DNA of 64,000 nucleotides, taken from assembly GCA_934438175.1 (NCBI GenBank), contig CAKSBH010000001.1, forward strand, positions 62,001 to 126,000. The letters are read 5' to 3'. The translations under genes were made by a program, and so were the position numbers. Below, one piece after another: positions 49,206 to 58,187 of this stretch; position 1 is the stretch's first letter, and each line of letters opens with the position of its first letter. The stretch is from an uncultured Eubacteriales bacterium. Lineage in GTDB: Bacteria; Bacillota; Clostridia; Oscillospirales; UBA644. Below the pieces are notes generated by a model. The model was not told the origin of the DNA, searched no databases, and was given only the letters and a program-made list of their open reading frames with translations.

Positions 49206-50264
49206 TTACTGAAGTTCGGCGAAATATTTGATGGTGCGAACCATCTGGCTGGTGTAGGAGTTCTCGTTGTCGTACCAGGAAACGACCTGAACCTGATAGG
49301 TGTCATCGTCGATCTTGGAAACCATCGTCTGCGTGGCGTCAAACAGCGAGCCGTAACGCATGCCGATCACGTCGGACGAAACGATCTCGTCGGTGTTGTA
49401 ACCGAAGGATTCGTTGGATGCGGCCTTCATGGCGGCGTTGATGCCTTCTACCGTAACATCCTTGCCTTTGACAACGGCAACCAGGATGGTGGTGGAGCCG
49501 GTGCAGGTGGGAACACGCTGCGCGGAACCGATCAGTTTGCCTTTCAGTTCCGGAATGACAAGGCCAATGGCCTTGGCTGCACCTGTCGTGTTGGGAACAA
49601 TGTTCATTGCGCCGGCGCGGGAGCGACGGAGGTCGCCTTTTCTCTGCGGACCGTCAAGAATCATCTGGTCACCCGTGTAGGCGTGAATGGTGGACATGAT
49701 GCCGCTCTGGATGGGAGCATACGCGTGAAGCGCTTTGGTCATCGGAGCAAGGCAGTTGGTGGTGCAGGAGGCGGCGGAGATAATCTTATCTTCCGGCGTC
49801 AGCGTATCGTTGTTGACATTGTAAACAATGGTTTTCGGCATGGAGAAGTGTTCTGTGTCTTTTTTGCAGGATGCGGGAGCGGAGATTACCACTTTCTTTG
49901 CTCCGGCGAGAATGTGTTTGTTGGCATCTGCGACATCGGTGTAGAAGCCGGTGCATTCCAGAACAACGTCCACGCGCAGTTTTTTCCAGGGGCAGTTGGC
50001 GGCATCTTTTTCTGCGTAGATCTTGATCTCGCTTCCGTCAACAATGATGGAATCTTCTGTGGATTCCACGGTGTGGAGTCCTTCGCCGATGATTCCGCAG
50101 TAGCCCTTCTGTGCGGTGTCGTATTTCAGAAGATGTGCCAGCATTTTGGGGCTGGTCAGGTCGTTGATGGCAACGATTTTGTACCCCTTTGTTCCGAACA
50201 TCTGACGGAATGCCAGACGACCGATGCGGCCGAAGCCGTTGATTGCGACTCTTACTGTAGACAT
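49206..50264 (-). CDS. gap: Glyceraldehyde-3-phosphate dehydrogenase
   Basis: 352 residues. NAD-binding start VRVAINGFGRIGRLAFRQM, the active-site ASCTTNCLAPM with the catalytic Cys, HAYTGDQMILDGP, and the final WYDNENSYTSQMVRT. Central glycolytic enzyme. The insert near 60-70 and the overall length, slightly over the usual 330-340, suggest a variant seen in other Clostridia. It has its own promoter and faces the divergent PAS-domain gene. GGAGG precedes the ATG. Confidence 0.96.
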   Translation of the reverse strand: MSTVRVAINGFGRIGRLAFRQMFGTKGYKIVAINDLTSPKMLAHLLKYDTAQKGYCGIIGEGLHTVESTEDSIIVDGSEIKIYAEKDAANCPWKKLRVDVVLECTGFYTDVADANKHILAGAKKVVISAPASCKKDTEHFSMPKTIVYNVNNDTLTPEDKIISAASCTTNCLAPMTKALHAYAPIQSGIMSTIHAYTGDQMILDGPQRKGDLRRSRAGAMNIVPNTTGAAKAIGLVIPELKGKLIGSAQRVPTCTGSTTILVAVVKGKDVTVEGINAAMKAASNESFGYNTDEIVSSDVIGMRYGSLFDATQTMVSKIDDDTYQVQVVSWYDNENSYTSQMVRTIKYFAELQ

Positions 50265-50313
50265 GAATAATTCCTCCTGTTTATGAATAAGGTCTTGATT
50301 TTCTTACAGATAT

Positions 50314-50342
50314 ATTTTATACTATATTTGGAAAAAGTACAA
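50314..50342 (-). promoter_or_regulatory. Promoter of gap
   Basis: On the minus strand TTGTAC (50342-50337), 17 bp, TAAAAT (50319-50314), about 50 bases before the ATG. Confidence 0.8.
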
Positions 50343-50500
50343 GAGGGCTTTGCAAAAAAAATGTCCGGTTGCGTTGAGAAAATAGTTTTCAATGCATGAT
50401 ATGGTTTGGACAGTTTGCCCAAAAAACGCAGGGGAACTGCCGATTTTTGCAAAAAAATACGGAAAAAAAGCAAGTTTTTGCAAACTGGAGGGGAAGTTGA

Positions 50501-51610
50501 ATGAAAAATTATTCTTCGCATCCGTACCTGGATGCGCTGGCTGAGGTGTACGACGATTCGTCGGTTCCTGTTTTTCTTACGGATGAGAAATTGCATCTTT
50601 TATATGCCAACGAGGCGGCAATCTCAAACGACCGGTCTCTTTGTTCGGAGGATGGAATTCTGCGGATGCTGGGCGCGGAAGCGAGTGCCGTTCGGCAGGC
50701 GTTGTGTTCCCGCGATACGTTCCGGTTGGAGTTGCACCGTCCGTTGCCGTTTTATGCCGTGCTTTTTATCCGGCTTTACGGTTCCGATGGGAAAGCGGCT
50801 GCGATTTCGGTGCATCCTCTTCGCCGCAATGCGGTTTTGCGGGAACATCGGTTTTTCAGCACCGAAACCCTGTATGATGCCGTGTTACGCGAAATTTTGA
50901 CTCCCTCCGCCGATGCACTGGAGTTGTTGGGCAAGATGCGCCGGGGTGAGCCCACGCCCTCTCCGGAGGAATGTCTGCATCGTCTGGAGCGGGATGCGTG
51001 CCGCAGCATGAGTGCTGTTCAGCGGATCTGTGATGAGATGGGGCTTCTGACGCGGCTTTCCGAATGTGACCGACCGCTGCTTTCCGCCGTTTCCTTTGCC
51101 CAGTCTTTCGGAAGTCGTTATGAGATTCCTACCGTTGTTCTGGGATGTGACGGTCGGGATGCGAGAATTCTGGCAGACCCGGATACGCTGTTCAAAATTC
51201 TGGCAGACAGCGCTGTGTTTCTCTCCTTCTTGCCACAGACGGGCGAGAAGAAGACCGGTGTGAAAATTTCGGTTATCTGCGATGAGGATTCCGTGCGGTT
51301 TGTTCTTCGCCGGGAACGTGTGCGTGCGGTTGATCCGGACCCGTTTTCGCCTACGGTGAATACGGGCGGAACGCTGAACATCAATCTTTTTTCCGCACGG
51401 GAACTTGCTTTGCGGAGCGGGGCGGAATTGTCCTGTATGTTGCCGGATGAGAAACATCGGTTTGCTGAGGTTACGGTTCGGATGGACCGTGCTTTCCCGG
51501 ACGGAGATGCGTTTGACTTCGGCGATGGATGGGACGATTTCTTCGGTCATGTCCCCGGAAATTTTTCAGCGGAAAATGCTTTGCTGATGCGCCTGGCAGA
51601 GAAAAGATAA
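50501..51610 (+). CDS. PAS-domain protein with degenerate kinase-like C-terminus
   Basis: 369 residues. Residues about 10-125 look like a PAS domain (VPVFLTDEKLHLLYANEAAISND). A helical middle (LYDAVLREILTPSADALELLGKM, a possible dimerisation region) lacks a phospho-accepting H-box His in the expected place. The end (LADPDTLFKILADSAVFLSFLPQ..., GVKISVICDEDSVRFVLRRE, LFSARELALRSGAELSC) resembles a GHKL ATPase fold with the usual N and G box residues missing. A signalling protein that has lost kinase activity is the best guess. GGAGGGGA precedes the ATG. No response regulator lies nearby. Confidence 0.6.
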   Translation: MKNYSSHPYLDALAEVYDDSSVPVFLTDEKLHLLYANEAAISNDRSLCSEDGILRMLGAEASAVRQALCSRDTFRLELHRPLPFYAVLFIRLYGSDGKAAAISVHPLRRNAVLREHRFFSTETLYDAVLREILTPSADALELLGKMRRGEPTPSPEECLHRLERDACRSMSAVQRICDEMGLLTRLSECDRPLLSAVSFAQSFGSRYEIPTVVLGCDGRDARILADPDTLFKILADSAVFLSFLPQTGEKKTGVKISVICDEDSVRFVLRRERVRAVDPDPFSPTVNTGGTLNINLFSARELALRSGAELSCMLPDEKHRFAEVTVRMDRAFPDGDAFDFGDGWDDFFGHVPGNFSAENALLMRLAEKR

Positions 51611-51666
51611 GATTCTGTTTACACCTCCCCTTTTTGGGGTATTCTCGGAAAAGAGGAGGTGTTTTT

Positions 51667-52302
51667 ATGGCTGCAATTTTTTTGCGGACGGTCTTGTTCT
51701 TCTGCATCACGGTTTTGTCTCTGCGTCTGATGGGAAAACGCCAGATCGGAGAATTGGAACCGACGGAACTTGTCGTAACCATTCTGATTTCCGATATTGC
51801 CACGCTCTGCCTGCAGGATATCAATCTTCCGGTTCTGTATGCGGTTATCCCTATTTCCGTATTGGTGATCTTTGAGGTGATTACGTCGGTGCTTTCTCTC
51901 AAAAGTCCGGCGATCCGCAGTGCGTTTTCGGGCGATTACAGCGTGATTATCGAAAACGGAAAGCTGAATCAGAGTGAAATGCATCGGGCGGAGGTGACGC
52001 TGGATGAGGTGATGGAGGAGATTCGGAAAAAAGGCGGCCTTGTTCTGGAAGATGTGCAATTCTGCGTGCTGGAAACAAGCGGACAGATGAGTGTAATTCT
52101 TAAAAAGGATACAAATCACAAAAAAGTTCCGGTTCCGCTCATCGTGGACGGGTGCCTGTTGAAGAAAAATCTGAAAAAGGCGGGATTGACCCGTTCCCGG
52201 GTAGAGGAAATGCTGCGGCGTCACGGTGCGAAAACGGAGAAAGATGTGTTCTGGCTTGCCCTGCAGGACGGAACGGAATCGTATGTGAGGAAAACAAAAT
52301 GA
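51667..52302 (+). CDS. DUF421 (YetF-like) membrane protein
   Basis: About 211 residues. Three N-terminal membrane helices (AAIFLRTVLFFCITVLSLRLMG, LVVTILISDIATLCL, LYAVIPISVLVIFEVITSVLSL) and two YetF-type soluble domains (AFSGDYSVIIENGKLNQ, EMHRAEVTLDEVMEEIRKKG, LVLEDVQFCVLETSGQMSVI). The RLMGKRQIGELEPTELVVTILIS sequence is the family hallmark. ATG 51667 has AGGAGG upstream. Related proteins are linked to spores in Bacillus. The DUF4363 gene overlapping its stop is a usual companion. Confidence 0.88.
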   Translation: MAAIFLRTVLFFCITVLSLRLMGKRQIGELEPTELVVTILISDIATLCLQDINLPVLYAVIPISVLVIFEVITSVLSLKSPAIRSAFSGDYSVIIENGKLNQSEMHRAEVTLDEVMEEIRKKGGLVLEDVQFCVLETSGQMSVILKKDTNHKKVPVPLIVDGCLLKKNLKKAGLTRSRVEEMLRRHGAKTEKDVFWLALQDGTESYVRKTK

Positions 52303-52685
52303 AAAAACGGTTGGTGGCAGCGTTGGTTGCCTTGGGCGTGGTCCTTGCTTTTGTAACATGGGCAACGGTGTATCTGAAACAGACAACAACCCGCTGGGAT
52401 GCCATGCTGGGAGAGGTGTCATCCCGCGTAAGCGAAGATATCGGCGGTGCAGGAGAACGATTTTCCGGATTTTTTCGGGAATACCGTGAGAGGGAAATGC
52501 TGCTCGGACTTTTTGTGTACAAAGAGCGTTTTGAAGAAATGGATGTTCTCTGCGATCAGCTGAGCGCTTTTTTCGATTCCGGGGAAGAGCCGTACGAGGA
52601 ATTGTTTTCGGATCTGGAACGTCTGCGATCGCTGGTTCGGGATCTGTACGAGCATTCCGGACCGTTTATCGAGGTGATCTTTTGA
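52299..52685 (+). CDS. DUF4363 family protein
   Basis: 128 residues with one N-terminal membrane helix (KRLVAALVALGVVLAFVTWATVY) and a helical extracellular part (VSSRVSEDIGGAGERF..., LCDQLSAFFDSGEEPYEELFSDLERLRSLVRDLYEH). It matches the DUF4363 pattern, found next to DUF421 genes. The ATG overlaps the stop of the DUF421 gene (ATGA). The biochemical role is unknown; it probably forms a complex with the YetF-like partner at the membrane. Confidence 0.8.
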   Translation: MKKRLVAALVALGVVLAFVTWATVYLKQTTTRWDAMLGEVSSRVSEDIGGAGERFSGFFREYREREMLLGLFVYKERFEEMDVLCDQLSAFFDSGEEPYEELFSDLERLRSLVRDLYEHSGPFIEVIF

Positions 52686-52703
52686 TTGCGGACAGGCAGG
52701 GAC

Positions 52704-52732
52704 TTGACAAGCGGGAAAATTTATACTATAAT
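52704..52732 (+). promoter_or_regulatory. Promoter of galK
   Basis: TTGACA (52704-52709), 17 bp, TATAAT (52727-52732), perfect consensus. Confidence 0.88.
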
Positions 52733-52736
52733 ATAC

Positions 52737-52783
52737 CATGCGATTTGAGCATGCGATTTGAGCGGGTCTTTTTGCTGAGACCC
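52737..52783 (+). repeat. Tandem 13-bp repeat and hairpin in the galK leader
   Basis: CATGCGATTTGAG at 52737-52749 is repeated exactly at 52750-52762, over the predicted transcription start. A small hairpin GGGTCT/AGACCC (about 52765-52784) follows before the ribosome site. The repeats could be operator half-sites or a replication-slippage duplication. Confidence 0.7.
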
Positions 52784-52812
52784 CGAACACGGATGTTTCC
52801 GGAGGATTTTTT

Positions 52813-54009
52813 ATGAACGATTATCCCAGCATTGTCAAGGCATTTCTTGAACTTTACGGAGGAAGTGCGGAAGATGTGCGGGTGTTTACGGCACCCGGGC
52901 GCGTGAATCTGATTGGCGAGCACACCGATTATAACGGCGGATTTGTTTTTCCCGCCGCCATCTGCTATGCCTCTACGATCGCCGTTCGCCGCCGCAAGGA
53001 CGGCAGCCGGACGATTCGTCTTGCCGCTACCGACCTGCCTGACCGTGTAACCGTGGACCTGGATAATCCGGAAGCATCGCGTTCCCTGAGATGGGGCAAT
53101 TATCAGGCGGGTGTCGTGGATGTGATGCAGAAGGCGGGTTATACCGTTTCGCCCTGTGATGTTTTGTATTGCGATGAGGTCCCTCTCGGCGCCGGTCTGT
53201 CCAGTTCCGCCGCGATTGAAGTGGTGATGGCACTGATGCTTGCCACTTTTTCCCTGGAGGATGCCGGTCTTTCGCAACCGGTGGATATGATTGAAATCGC
53301 CAAACTCTGTCAGCAGGCAGAAAACGAATTCTGCGGCGTCAGATGTGGGATTATGGATCAGTTTGCCAGTGCCATGGGACGGCAGAATCATGCTATTTTT
53401 CTGGATTGCAAGTCGCTGGATTTCCGCTATGTTCCGTTGGAGTTGCGTGGATATAAGATCGTCATCGGCAACACCCGCAAAAAACGTTCGCTCGCTGAAA
53501 GCAAATACAACGAGCGTTGTGCAGAGTGTTCCAAGGCATTGGAACAGCTGAAGATTGCTTTGCCGGATATTACCTGTCTTCGGGATGTGTCCGTGGATGC
53601 GTTTGAAGATTCCAAAATGCTTATTTCCGATGAGGTCTGCCGTATTCGCGCCGAACACGTCATTTATGAGTGCGATCGTGTTCTGAAATCGGTGGAAGCG
53701 CTGAACAACGGCGATCTGCAGGCGTTCGGACGTCTGATGACCGCCTCGCATATTTCGCTTCGGGATCTTTACGAGGTGACCGGTCTTCATCTGGATACGA
53801 TGGTAGAGGAATCCCTCAAGATCGACGGCTGTATCGGTTCCCGTATGACCGGTGCCGGCTTCGGCGGCTGTACCGTAAGCATTGTGCGTGAAGAATGTGT
53901 GGATGAATTTATCGGAACGGTCGGTGCGCATTATGAAGAAAGAACGGGAATTCGTCCCGACTTTTACGTTTCCGGCGCATGCGACGGAGCGCGGGAGATC
54001 CTGTTGTAA
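52813..54009 (+). CDS. galK: Galactokinase
   Basis: 398 residues of the GHMP kinase family. GRVNLIGEHTDYNGGFVFPAAI is the galactokinase signature, GLSSSAAIEVVMALM the ATP loop (preceded by PLGA), CGIMDQFASAMG the base region with catalytic Asp, and GAGFGGCTVSIV the third GHMP motif. It phosphorylates galactose. GGAGG precedes the ATG. No galE or galT is adjacent, so the rest of the Leloir route lies elsewhere. Confidence 0.95.
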   Translation: MNDYPSIVKAFLELYGGSAEDVRVFTAPGRVNLIGEHTDYNGGFVFPAAICYASTIAVRRRKDGSRTIRLAATDLPDRVTVDLDNPEASRSLRWGNYQAGVVDVMQKAGYTVSPCDVLYCDEVPLGAGLSSSAAIEVVMALMLATFSLEDAGLSQPVDMIEIAKLCQQAENEFCGVRCGIMDQFASAMGRQNHAIFLDCKSLDFRYVPLELRGYKIVIGNTRKKRSLAESKYNERCAECSKALEQLKIALPDITCLRDVSVDAFEDSKMLISDEVCRIRAEHVIYECDRVLKSVEALNNGDLQAFGRLMTASHISLRDLYEVTGLHLDTMVEESLKIDGCIGSRMTGAGFGGCTVSIVREECVDEFIGTVGAHYEERTGIRPDFYVSGACDGAREILL

Positions 54010-54028
54010 AAAAAATCGGGCAAAGCCC

Positions 54029-54056
54029 TTGACTTTCGGGCAATTTATGGTATAAT
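54029..54056 (+). promoter_or_regulatory. Promoter of the yceD-rpmF unit
   Basis: TTGACT (54029-54034), 16 bp, TATAAT (54051-54056), about 44 bases before the first ATG. Confidence 0.8.
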
Positions 54057-54099
54057 ATATAAGATGTAGTCTGTTTGATACGGCAGGAGAAACCATATC

Positions 54100-54546
54100 A
54101 TGAGGGAAACAGCGTCGGTTCTGGATATTACCCGCTTTTTGAAAAGCGAGGATTCGGGGGCGCATTGTGAGTTTGATGTTCCGGTTTGCGGGACGGATGA
54201 ACGCTTTCATGACGTTGTGTTTGACGGAAAATTCCGCAACATCTCCGGTGTTCTGACCTTAAAAGCCACGGTTCACGGGTTGTACGATGCTGTTTGTGAC
54301 CGTTGTCTTCGCCCTTTTACGCTTTCTCTGGATGCGCAGTTGGATACCGTTGTCGGAGAAAATGAATCAAAAGACGATTCCGTTACGGTGGAAAACGGGC
54401 GAATGGATCTGGTCAAGACGTGTTATGACGCATTGTCTCTGGAGCTTCCCACCATTCTTTGGTGCAAGGAAGACTGTAAGGGCTTGTGTCCCTGTTGTGG
54501 AGCAGACCGCAATGAAGGCGACTGCGGTTGCGGTGCGTCTTTCTGA
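54100..54546 (+). CDS. YceD/DUF177 family protein
   Basis: 148 residues. The CDRCLRPFTLSL segment (about 66-77) and the C-terminal CKEDCKGLCPCCGADRNEGDCGC match DUF177/YceD, which is encoded just before rpmF in many bacteria and takes part in 23S rRNA accumulation. rpmF follows 44 bases later here, the conserved pair. The cysteines could bind zinc. Its own promoter precedes it. No plsX or fab genes follow, unlike in other phyla. Confidence 0.9.
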   Translation: MRETASVLDITRFLKSEDSGAHCEFDVPVCGTDERFHDVVFDGKFRNISGVLTLKATVHGLYDAVCDRCLRPFTLSLDAQLDTVVGENESKDDSVTVENGRMDLVKTCYDALSLELPTILWCKEDCKGLCPCCGADRNEGDCGCGASF

Positions 54547-54590
54547 ATGAGTGTAAAAAAGAAAAGCAATAGAGTCAGGAGGTGTTTTCG

Positions 54591-54785
54591 ATGATTGCTC
54601 CTAAAAGAAGAATCTCTAAACAGAGAAAACATAAGAGACGTTCCAGTGTTTGGAAACTGGACATGCCCGGCATGGTAAAATGCTCTCATTGCGGAGAGTA
54701 CTGCCTCTCTCATAGAGTGTGCAAGAATTGCGGTTATTACGACGGCAAAGAAGTCATCAAGGTCGAGAAAAAGGCCGAGGCGTAA
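54591..54785 (+). CDS. rpmF: 50S ribosomal protein L32
   Basis: 64 residues. The basic start (IAPKRRISKQRKHKRRSSVWKL) and the zinc-binding CSHCGEYCLSHRVCKNCGYYDGKEV, with four cysteines, are those of the zinc-containing L32. ATG 54591 has AGGAGGTG upstream; the GTG at 54582 lies too close to that site. It is co-transcribed with yceD. Confidence 0.96.
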   Translation: MIAPKRRISKQRKHKRRSSVWKLDMPGMVKCSHCGEYCLSHRVCKNCGYYDGKEVIKVEKKAEA

Positions 54786-54886
54786 GCCTGTTTTGTGTAA
54801 CGTGTCCATAGGGGGAAAGCTCGACAGCAGACGGAACGTTTGCTTTGGGTTTTCCCTTGATTACTTTATGGGGGAGTTTTCGAGCG

Positions 54887-56203
54887 ATGGCCATGATCAG
54901 AACGGTCTATGAATCCAGCCCGTTTTTCGGAATGCTTTTGCCGGGAGATGATCTGATTTCCGTCAACGGCAAAAAGATTCACGACTTGCTGGATTATATG
55001 TTCTATACAGCAGTCGGGGATACGGTTTCCGTAACCGTGCTTCGCGGGGGAAAGGAACAGACATTTACGGCAGCCGCCAATGCGGAAGAGCCGGATCTTC
55101 GTCTGGAATTTGAAGAATTTCTGCTGGACAGAAACCGCAGTTGCAAAAACAAGTGCGTCTTCTGTTTTATCGATCAACTGCCCAAGGGAATGCGGAATAC
55201 GCTGTATTATCGGGATGACGATTTCCGTCTGTCTCTTTTGCAGGGGAATTATGTCACTCTGACCAACCTGTCTGAAGAAGATGTGGAACGGATTCTCGCT
55301 CTGAAGATCTCACCTCTGAATGTTTCCGTACATACAACGAATCCGGAATTGCGTGTGCGTATGATGGCGAATCCGAACGCTGCCCGGATCAACGATTTGT
55401 TGCGCCGTTTTGCGGACGGCGGAATCAATATGCGCTGTCAGATTGTGCTTTGTCGGAATCTGAACGACGGAGAGGAACTGGACCGGACATTGCGGGATCT
55501 GAAGGCGCTCTATCCTGCTGTATCTTCGGTGTCGATCGTTCCGGTCGGACTGACAAAGTTCCGGGAGGGACTGTATCCGTTGCTTCCGTTTGATGCGGAG
55601 AGTGCTGCCGATGCTATCCGGCGCATCAATGCTGTGGGTGATACCTGTGTGAAGGAATTGGGAACACGGCTGTTCTATCCGGCAGATGAGTTCTATATTC
55701 TTTCCGGAATCCCGTTTCCCGGCTATGCATTCTATGAGGAATTCGAGCAGTTTGAAAACGGGGTAGGCATGGTGGTCAGTTTTGCCCAGGAGTTTGCGGA
55801 TGCCATTCGTACCGTGCGCCCCGATAAGCGGTATTTTGATTGTTCTCTTGTTACAGGTGTTGCATCGGAGCGCCTTATCCGGTTGTGCTTGGATGGCATG
55901 AAGAAGAAGCTGCCGAACCTGGATGCCCGACTGTATTCCATCCAAAACGATTTCTTCGGACGGAGCATTACCGTTACCGGGCTGATTACGGGACAGGATC
56001 TGATTCATCAGTTGTCCGGGCAGAAATTGGGAAAGAATCTGCTGATTCCCACTTCCATGCTGCGGGACGATACGTTTTTGGATGATGTGACCGTAAAGGA
56101 TGTGGAACAGGCATTGAATGTCCGTGTCTGGAAAGTTGCGGGTCATGCCGAAGATCTGATTGAAACCGTCATGGAATGTGCGGTTGGAAAGGGAAGGAAA
56201 TAA
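54887..56203 (+). CDS. DUF512 radical SAM-like protein
   Basis: About 438 residues. An N-terminal PDZ-like part (SPFFGMLLPGDDLISVNGKKIHD) precedes RSCKNKCVFCFIDQLPKGMR, the CxxxCxFC cluster typical of DUF512, then DDFRLSLLQGNYVTLTNL and a radical-SAM-like barrel. The C-terminal YDF-type domain contains VTGVASERLI and LIPTSMLRDDTFLDDVTV. The reaction is not known. ATG 54887 has GGGGGAG upstream. It precedes der and plsY, an order kept in many Clostridia, which hints at a role in ribosome or envelope assembly. Confidence 0.88.
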   Translation: MAMIRTVYESSPFFGMLLPGDDLISVNGKKIHDLLDYMFYTAVGDTVSVTVLRGGKEQTFTAAANAEEPDLRLEFEEFLLDRNRSCKNKCVFCFIDQLPKGMRNTLYYRDDDFRLSLLQGNYVTLTNLSEEDVERILALKISPLNVSVHTTNPELRVRMMANPNAARINDLLRRFADGGINMRCQIVLCRNLNDGEELDRTLRDLKALYPAVSSVSIVPVGLTKFREGLYPLLPFDAESAADAIRRINAVGDTCVKELGTRLFYPADEFYILSGIPFPGYAFYEEFEQFENGVGMVVSFAQEFADAIRTVRPDKRYFDCSLVTGVASERLIRLCLDGMKKKLPNLDARLYSIQNDFFGRSITVTGLITGQDLIHQLSGQKLGKNLLIPTSMLRDDTFLDDVTVKDVEQALNVRVWKVAGHAEDLIETVMECAVGKGRK

Positions 56204-56204
56204 G

Positions 56205-57530
56205 ATGCCGATTGTAGCAGTTGTCGGACGTCCCAATGTGGGAAAATCCACGTTGTTCAACAAGATTATCGGGCAGCGTCTTTCCATTGTGGAAGATACG
56301 CCCGGTGTTACCCGTGACCGTATTTATTGTGACGCGGAGTGGCGCGGCAGAACATTTACTCTGGTCGATACTGGTGGTATCGAACCGATGAGCGAGGATA
56401 CCATCCTGGTTCAGATGCGCAGGCAGGCGCAGCTTGCCATTGACGAGGCGGACGTGGTCATTCTGGTTACCGATGTGAAAACGGGTGTGACTGCCACGGA
56501 CAGTGATGTGGCGCAGATGCTTCTCAAGGCGGGAAAAAAGACGGTGGTCTGTGTCAATAAGATCGACCGACCGGGAGATAATCCGCCCGGCTTTTATGAG
56601 TTTTACAATCTGGGACTCGGGGATCCGGTTGCCGTATCGTCTGTTCATGGGCTTGGAATCGGTGACCTGTTGGATGCGGTGTATGAGAATCTGCAAAGCG
56701 TTTCCCCAGAGCCGGACACCGAAGACCGTATCCGCGTTGCCGTTATCGGGAAGCCGAATGTCGGAAAGTCCTCGCTGGTCAATACGGTTCTGGGAGAAAC
56801 CCGTATGATCGTTTCCGATATTCCCGGTACGACCCGGGATGCTGTGGACAGCATGGTGGAAAACGCATACGGAAAATTCGTTTTGATTGATACGGCGGGA
56901 CTTCGCCGGAAGAGCCGTGTGTACGACAACATTGAGCGATACAGCGTAGTCCGTTCCTATATGGCCGTAGATCGGGCTGATGTGGTGCTGATTTTAATTG
57001 ACGCTACAGAGGGCGTGACCGAGCAGGACACAAAAATTGCCGGTTTTGCCCATGATCGGGGCAAGGCATCGGTCGTTGTGGTGAACAAATGGGATCTGGT
57101 AGAAAAAACCGATCATACCATGAACGAAATGAAAGCCCGGGTTCTGGAAGATCTGAAATACATGGCATATGCACCGGTTGTTTTCATTTCTGCAAAAACG
57201 GGGCAGCGTGTAGACAAACTTTTCCCGGTCATTCGCTCGGTTCACGAGCAGTACGGAAGACGTGTGGCAACGGGCGTTCTCAACGATGTGCTGAACGATG
57301 CCGTTACCCGTGTTCAGCCCCCGACCGACAAAGGCAAGCGGTTGAAGATTTTTTACATAACGCAGGTTTCGTCCGCACCGCCGACCTTTGTCTGCTTCTG
57401 CAACGATAAAGCTCTGTTCCATTTTTCCTATCAGCGGTATCTGGAAAATCAGATCCGGGCAGCTTTTGGTCTGGATTGTACGCCTGTGCGCCTGATTGTG
57501 CGCGAGAAAAACGAGAAAGATAAATCGTAG
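56205..57530 (+). CDS. der: Ribosome-assembly GTPase Der (EngA)
   Basis: 441 residues with two GTPase domains in tandem: GRPNVGKSTLFNK with DTPGVTRDR, DTGG and NKID in the first; GKPNVGKSSLVN with DIPGTTRD, DTAG and NKWD in the second. The C-terminal KH-like domain is present (GKRLKIFYITQVSSAPPTFVCFCND). It matures the 50S subunit. ATG 56205 begins one base after the DUF512 stop, so translation is coupled. Confidence 0.96.
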   Translation: MPIVAVVGRPNVGKSTLFNKIIGQRLSIVEDTPGVTRDRIYCDAEWRGRTFTLVDTGGIEPMSEDTILVQMRRQAQLAIDEADVVILVTDVKTGVTATDSDVAQMLLKAGKKTVVCVNKIDRPGDNPPGFYEFYNLGLGDPVAVSSVHGLGIGDLLDAVYENLQSVSPEPDTEDRIRVAVIGKPNVGKSSLVNTVLGETRMIVSDIPGTTRDAVDSMVENAYGKFVLIDTAGLRRKSRVYDNIERYSVVRSYMAVDRADVVLILIDATEGVTEQDTKIAGFAHDRGKASVVVVNKWDLVEKTDHTMNEMKARVLEDLKYMAYAPVVFISAKTGQRVDKLFPVIRSVHEQYGRRVATGVLNDVLNDAVTRVQPPTDKGKRLKIFYITQVSSAPPTFVCFCNDKALFHFSYQRYLENQIRAAFGLDCTPVRLIVREKNEKDKS

Positions 57531-57539
57531 GAGAATTTT

Positions 57540-58187
57540 ATGGAAAAACTGTGCATTGCCCTTTTGATTGGATATCTGGTGGGAAGCGTGAACGTATCCA
57601 TTCTTCTCACGCGCATGGTCGGCGGTTTTGACATCCGCACGCGGGGAAGTCACAATGCCGGCGGAACCAATGTCGCACGTACGCTGGGTACCGGTTGGGG
57701 CGTGTTGACCATTCTGCTTGAGATTCTGAAATCCTGTGCGGTCGGTATGACGGCAAAATATTGGTTTCCTGCTGAATTCCCCGGGTTTCCGGAGTCGGGA
57801 GCGACGGTCTGCGCATTGGCGGTTCTTTGCGTTTGCGTGTTGGGAAATGCCTATCCGTGCTTTGCCGGTTTCCGTGGCGGAAAAGGTGTGACGGTTATGG
57901 CGGCAGCGGCAATTGTGCTTGACTGGCGTGTATTCCTCTGCCTGTTTGCACTGTTTTTTGTCATTCTGTTTTTGGGGCATTACGTCTCGCTTTCCTCGAT
58001 AATTGCTTCTCTCGGGCTTCCGATCGGCGCATGGTTTGTGTTAAGGGGAACGGATGGCGTGTGGGTTGCTGTCGGCTTGTCGGCATTTCTGGCTTTTCAT
58101 GTGCTGTTCCGCCACCGTTCGAATATCCAGCGGCTTGTGCAGGGGAAGGAAAACCGCTTTTCTTGGAAGAAAGGAAAAAATTCGTGA
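57540..58187 (+). CDS. plsY: Acyl-phosphate glycerol-3-phosphate acyltransferase
   Basis: 215 residues, polytopic. The three PlsY motifs are visible: GYLVGSVNVSILLTRMVGGFDIRTRGSHNAGGTNVARTLG, CFAGFRGGKGVTVMAAAAI, and HVLFRHRSNIQRLVQGKENRF. It adds the first acyl chain in phospholipid synthesis, in the membrane. It starts nine bases after der. Its stop overlaps the next gene's GTG. Confidence 0.95.
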   Translation: MEKLCIALLIGYLVGSVNVSILLTRMVGGFDIRTRGSHNAGGTNVARTLGTGWGVLTILLEILKSCAVGMTAKYWFPAEFPGFPESGATVCALAVLCVCVLGNAYPCFAGFRGGKGVTVMAAAAIVLDWRVFLCLFALFFVILFLGHYVSLSSIIASLGLPIGAWFVLRGTDGVWVAVGLSAFLAFHVLFRHRSNIQRLVQGKENRFSWKKGKNS

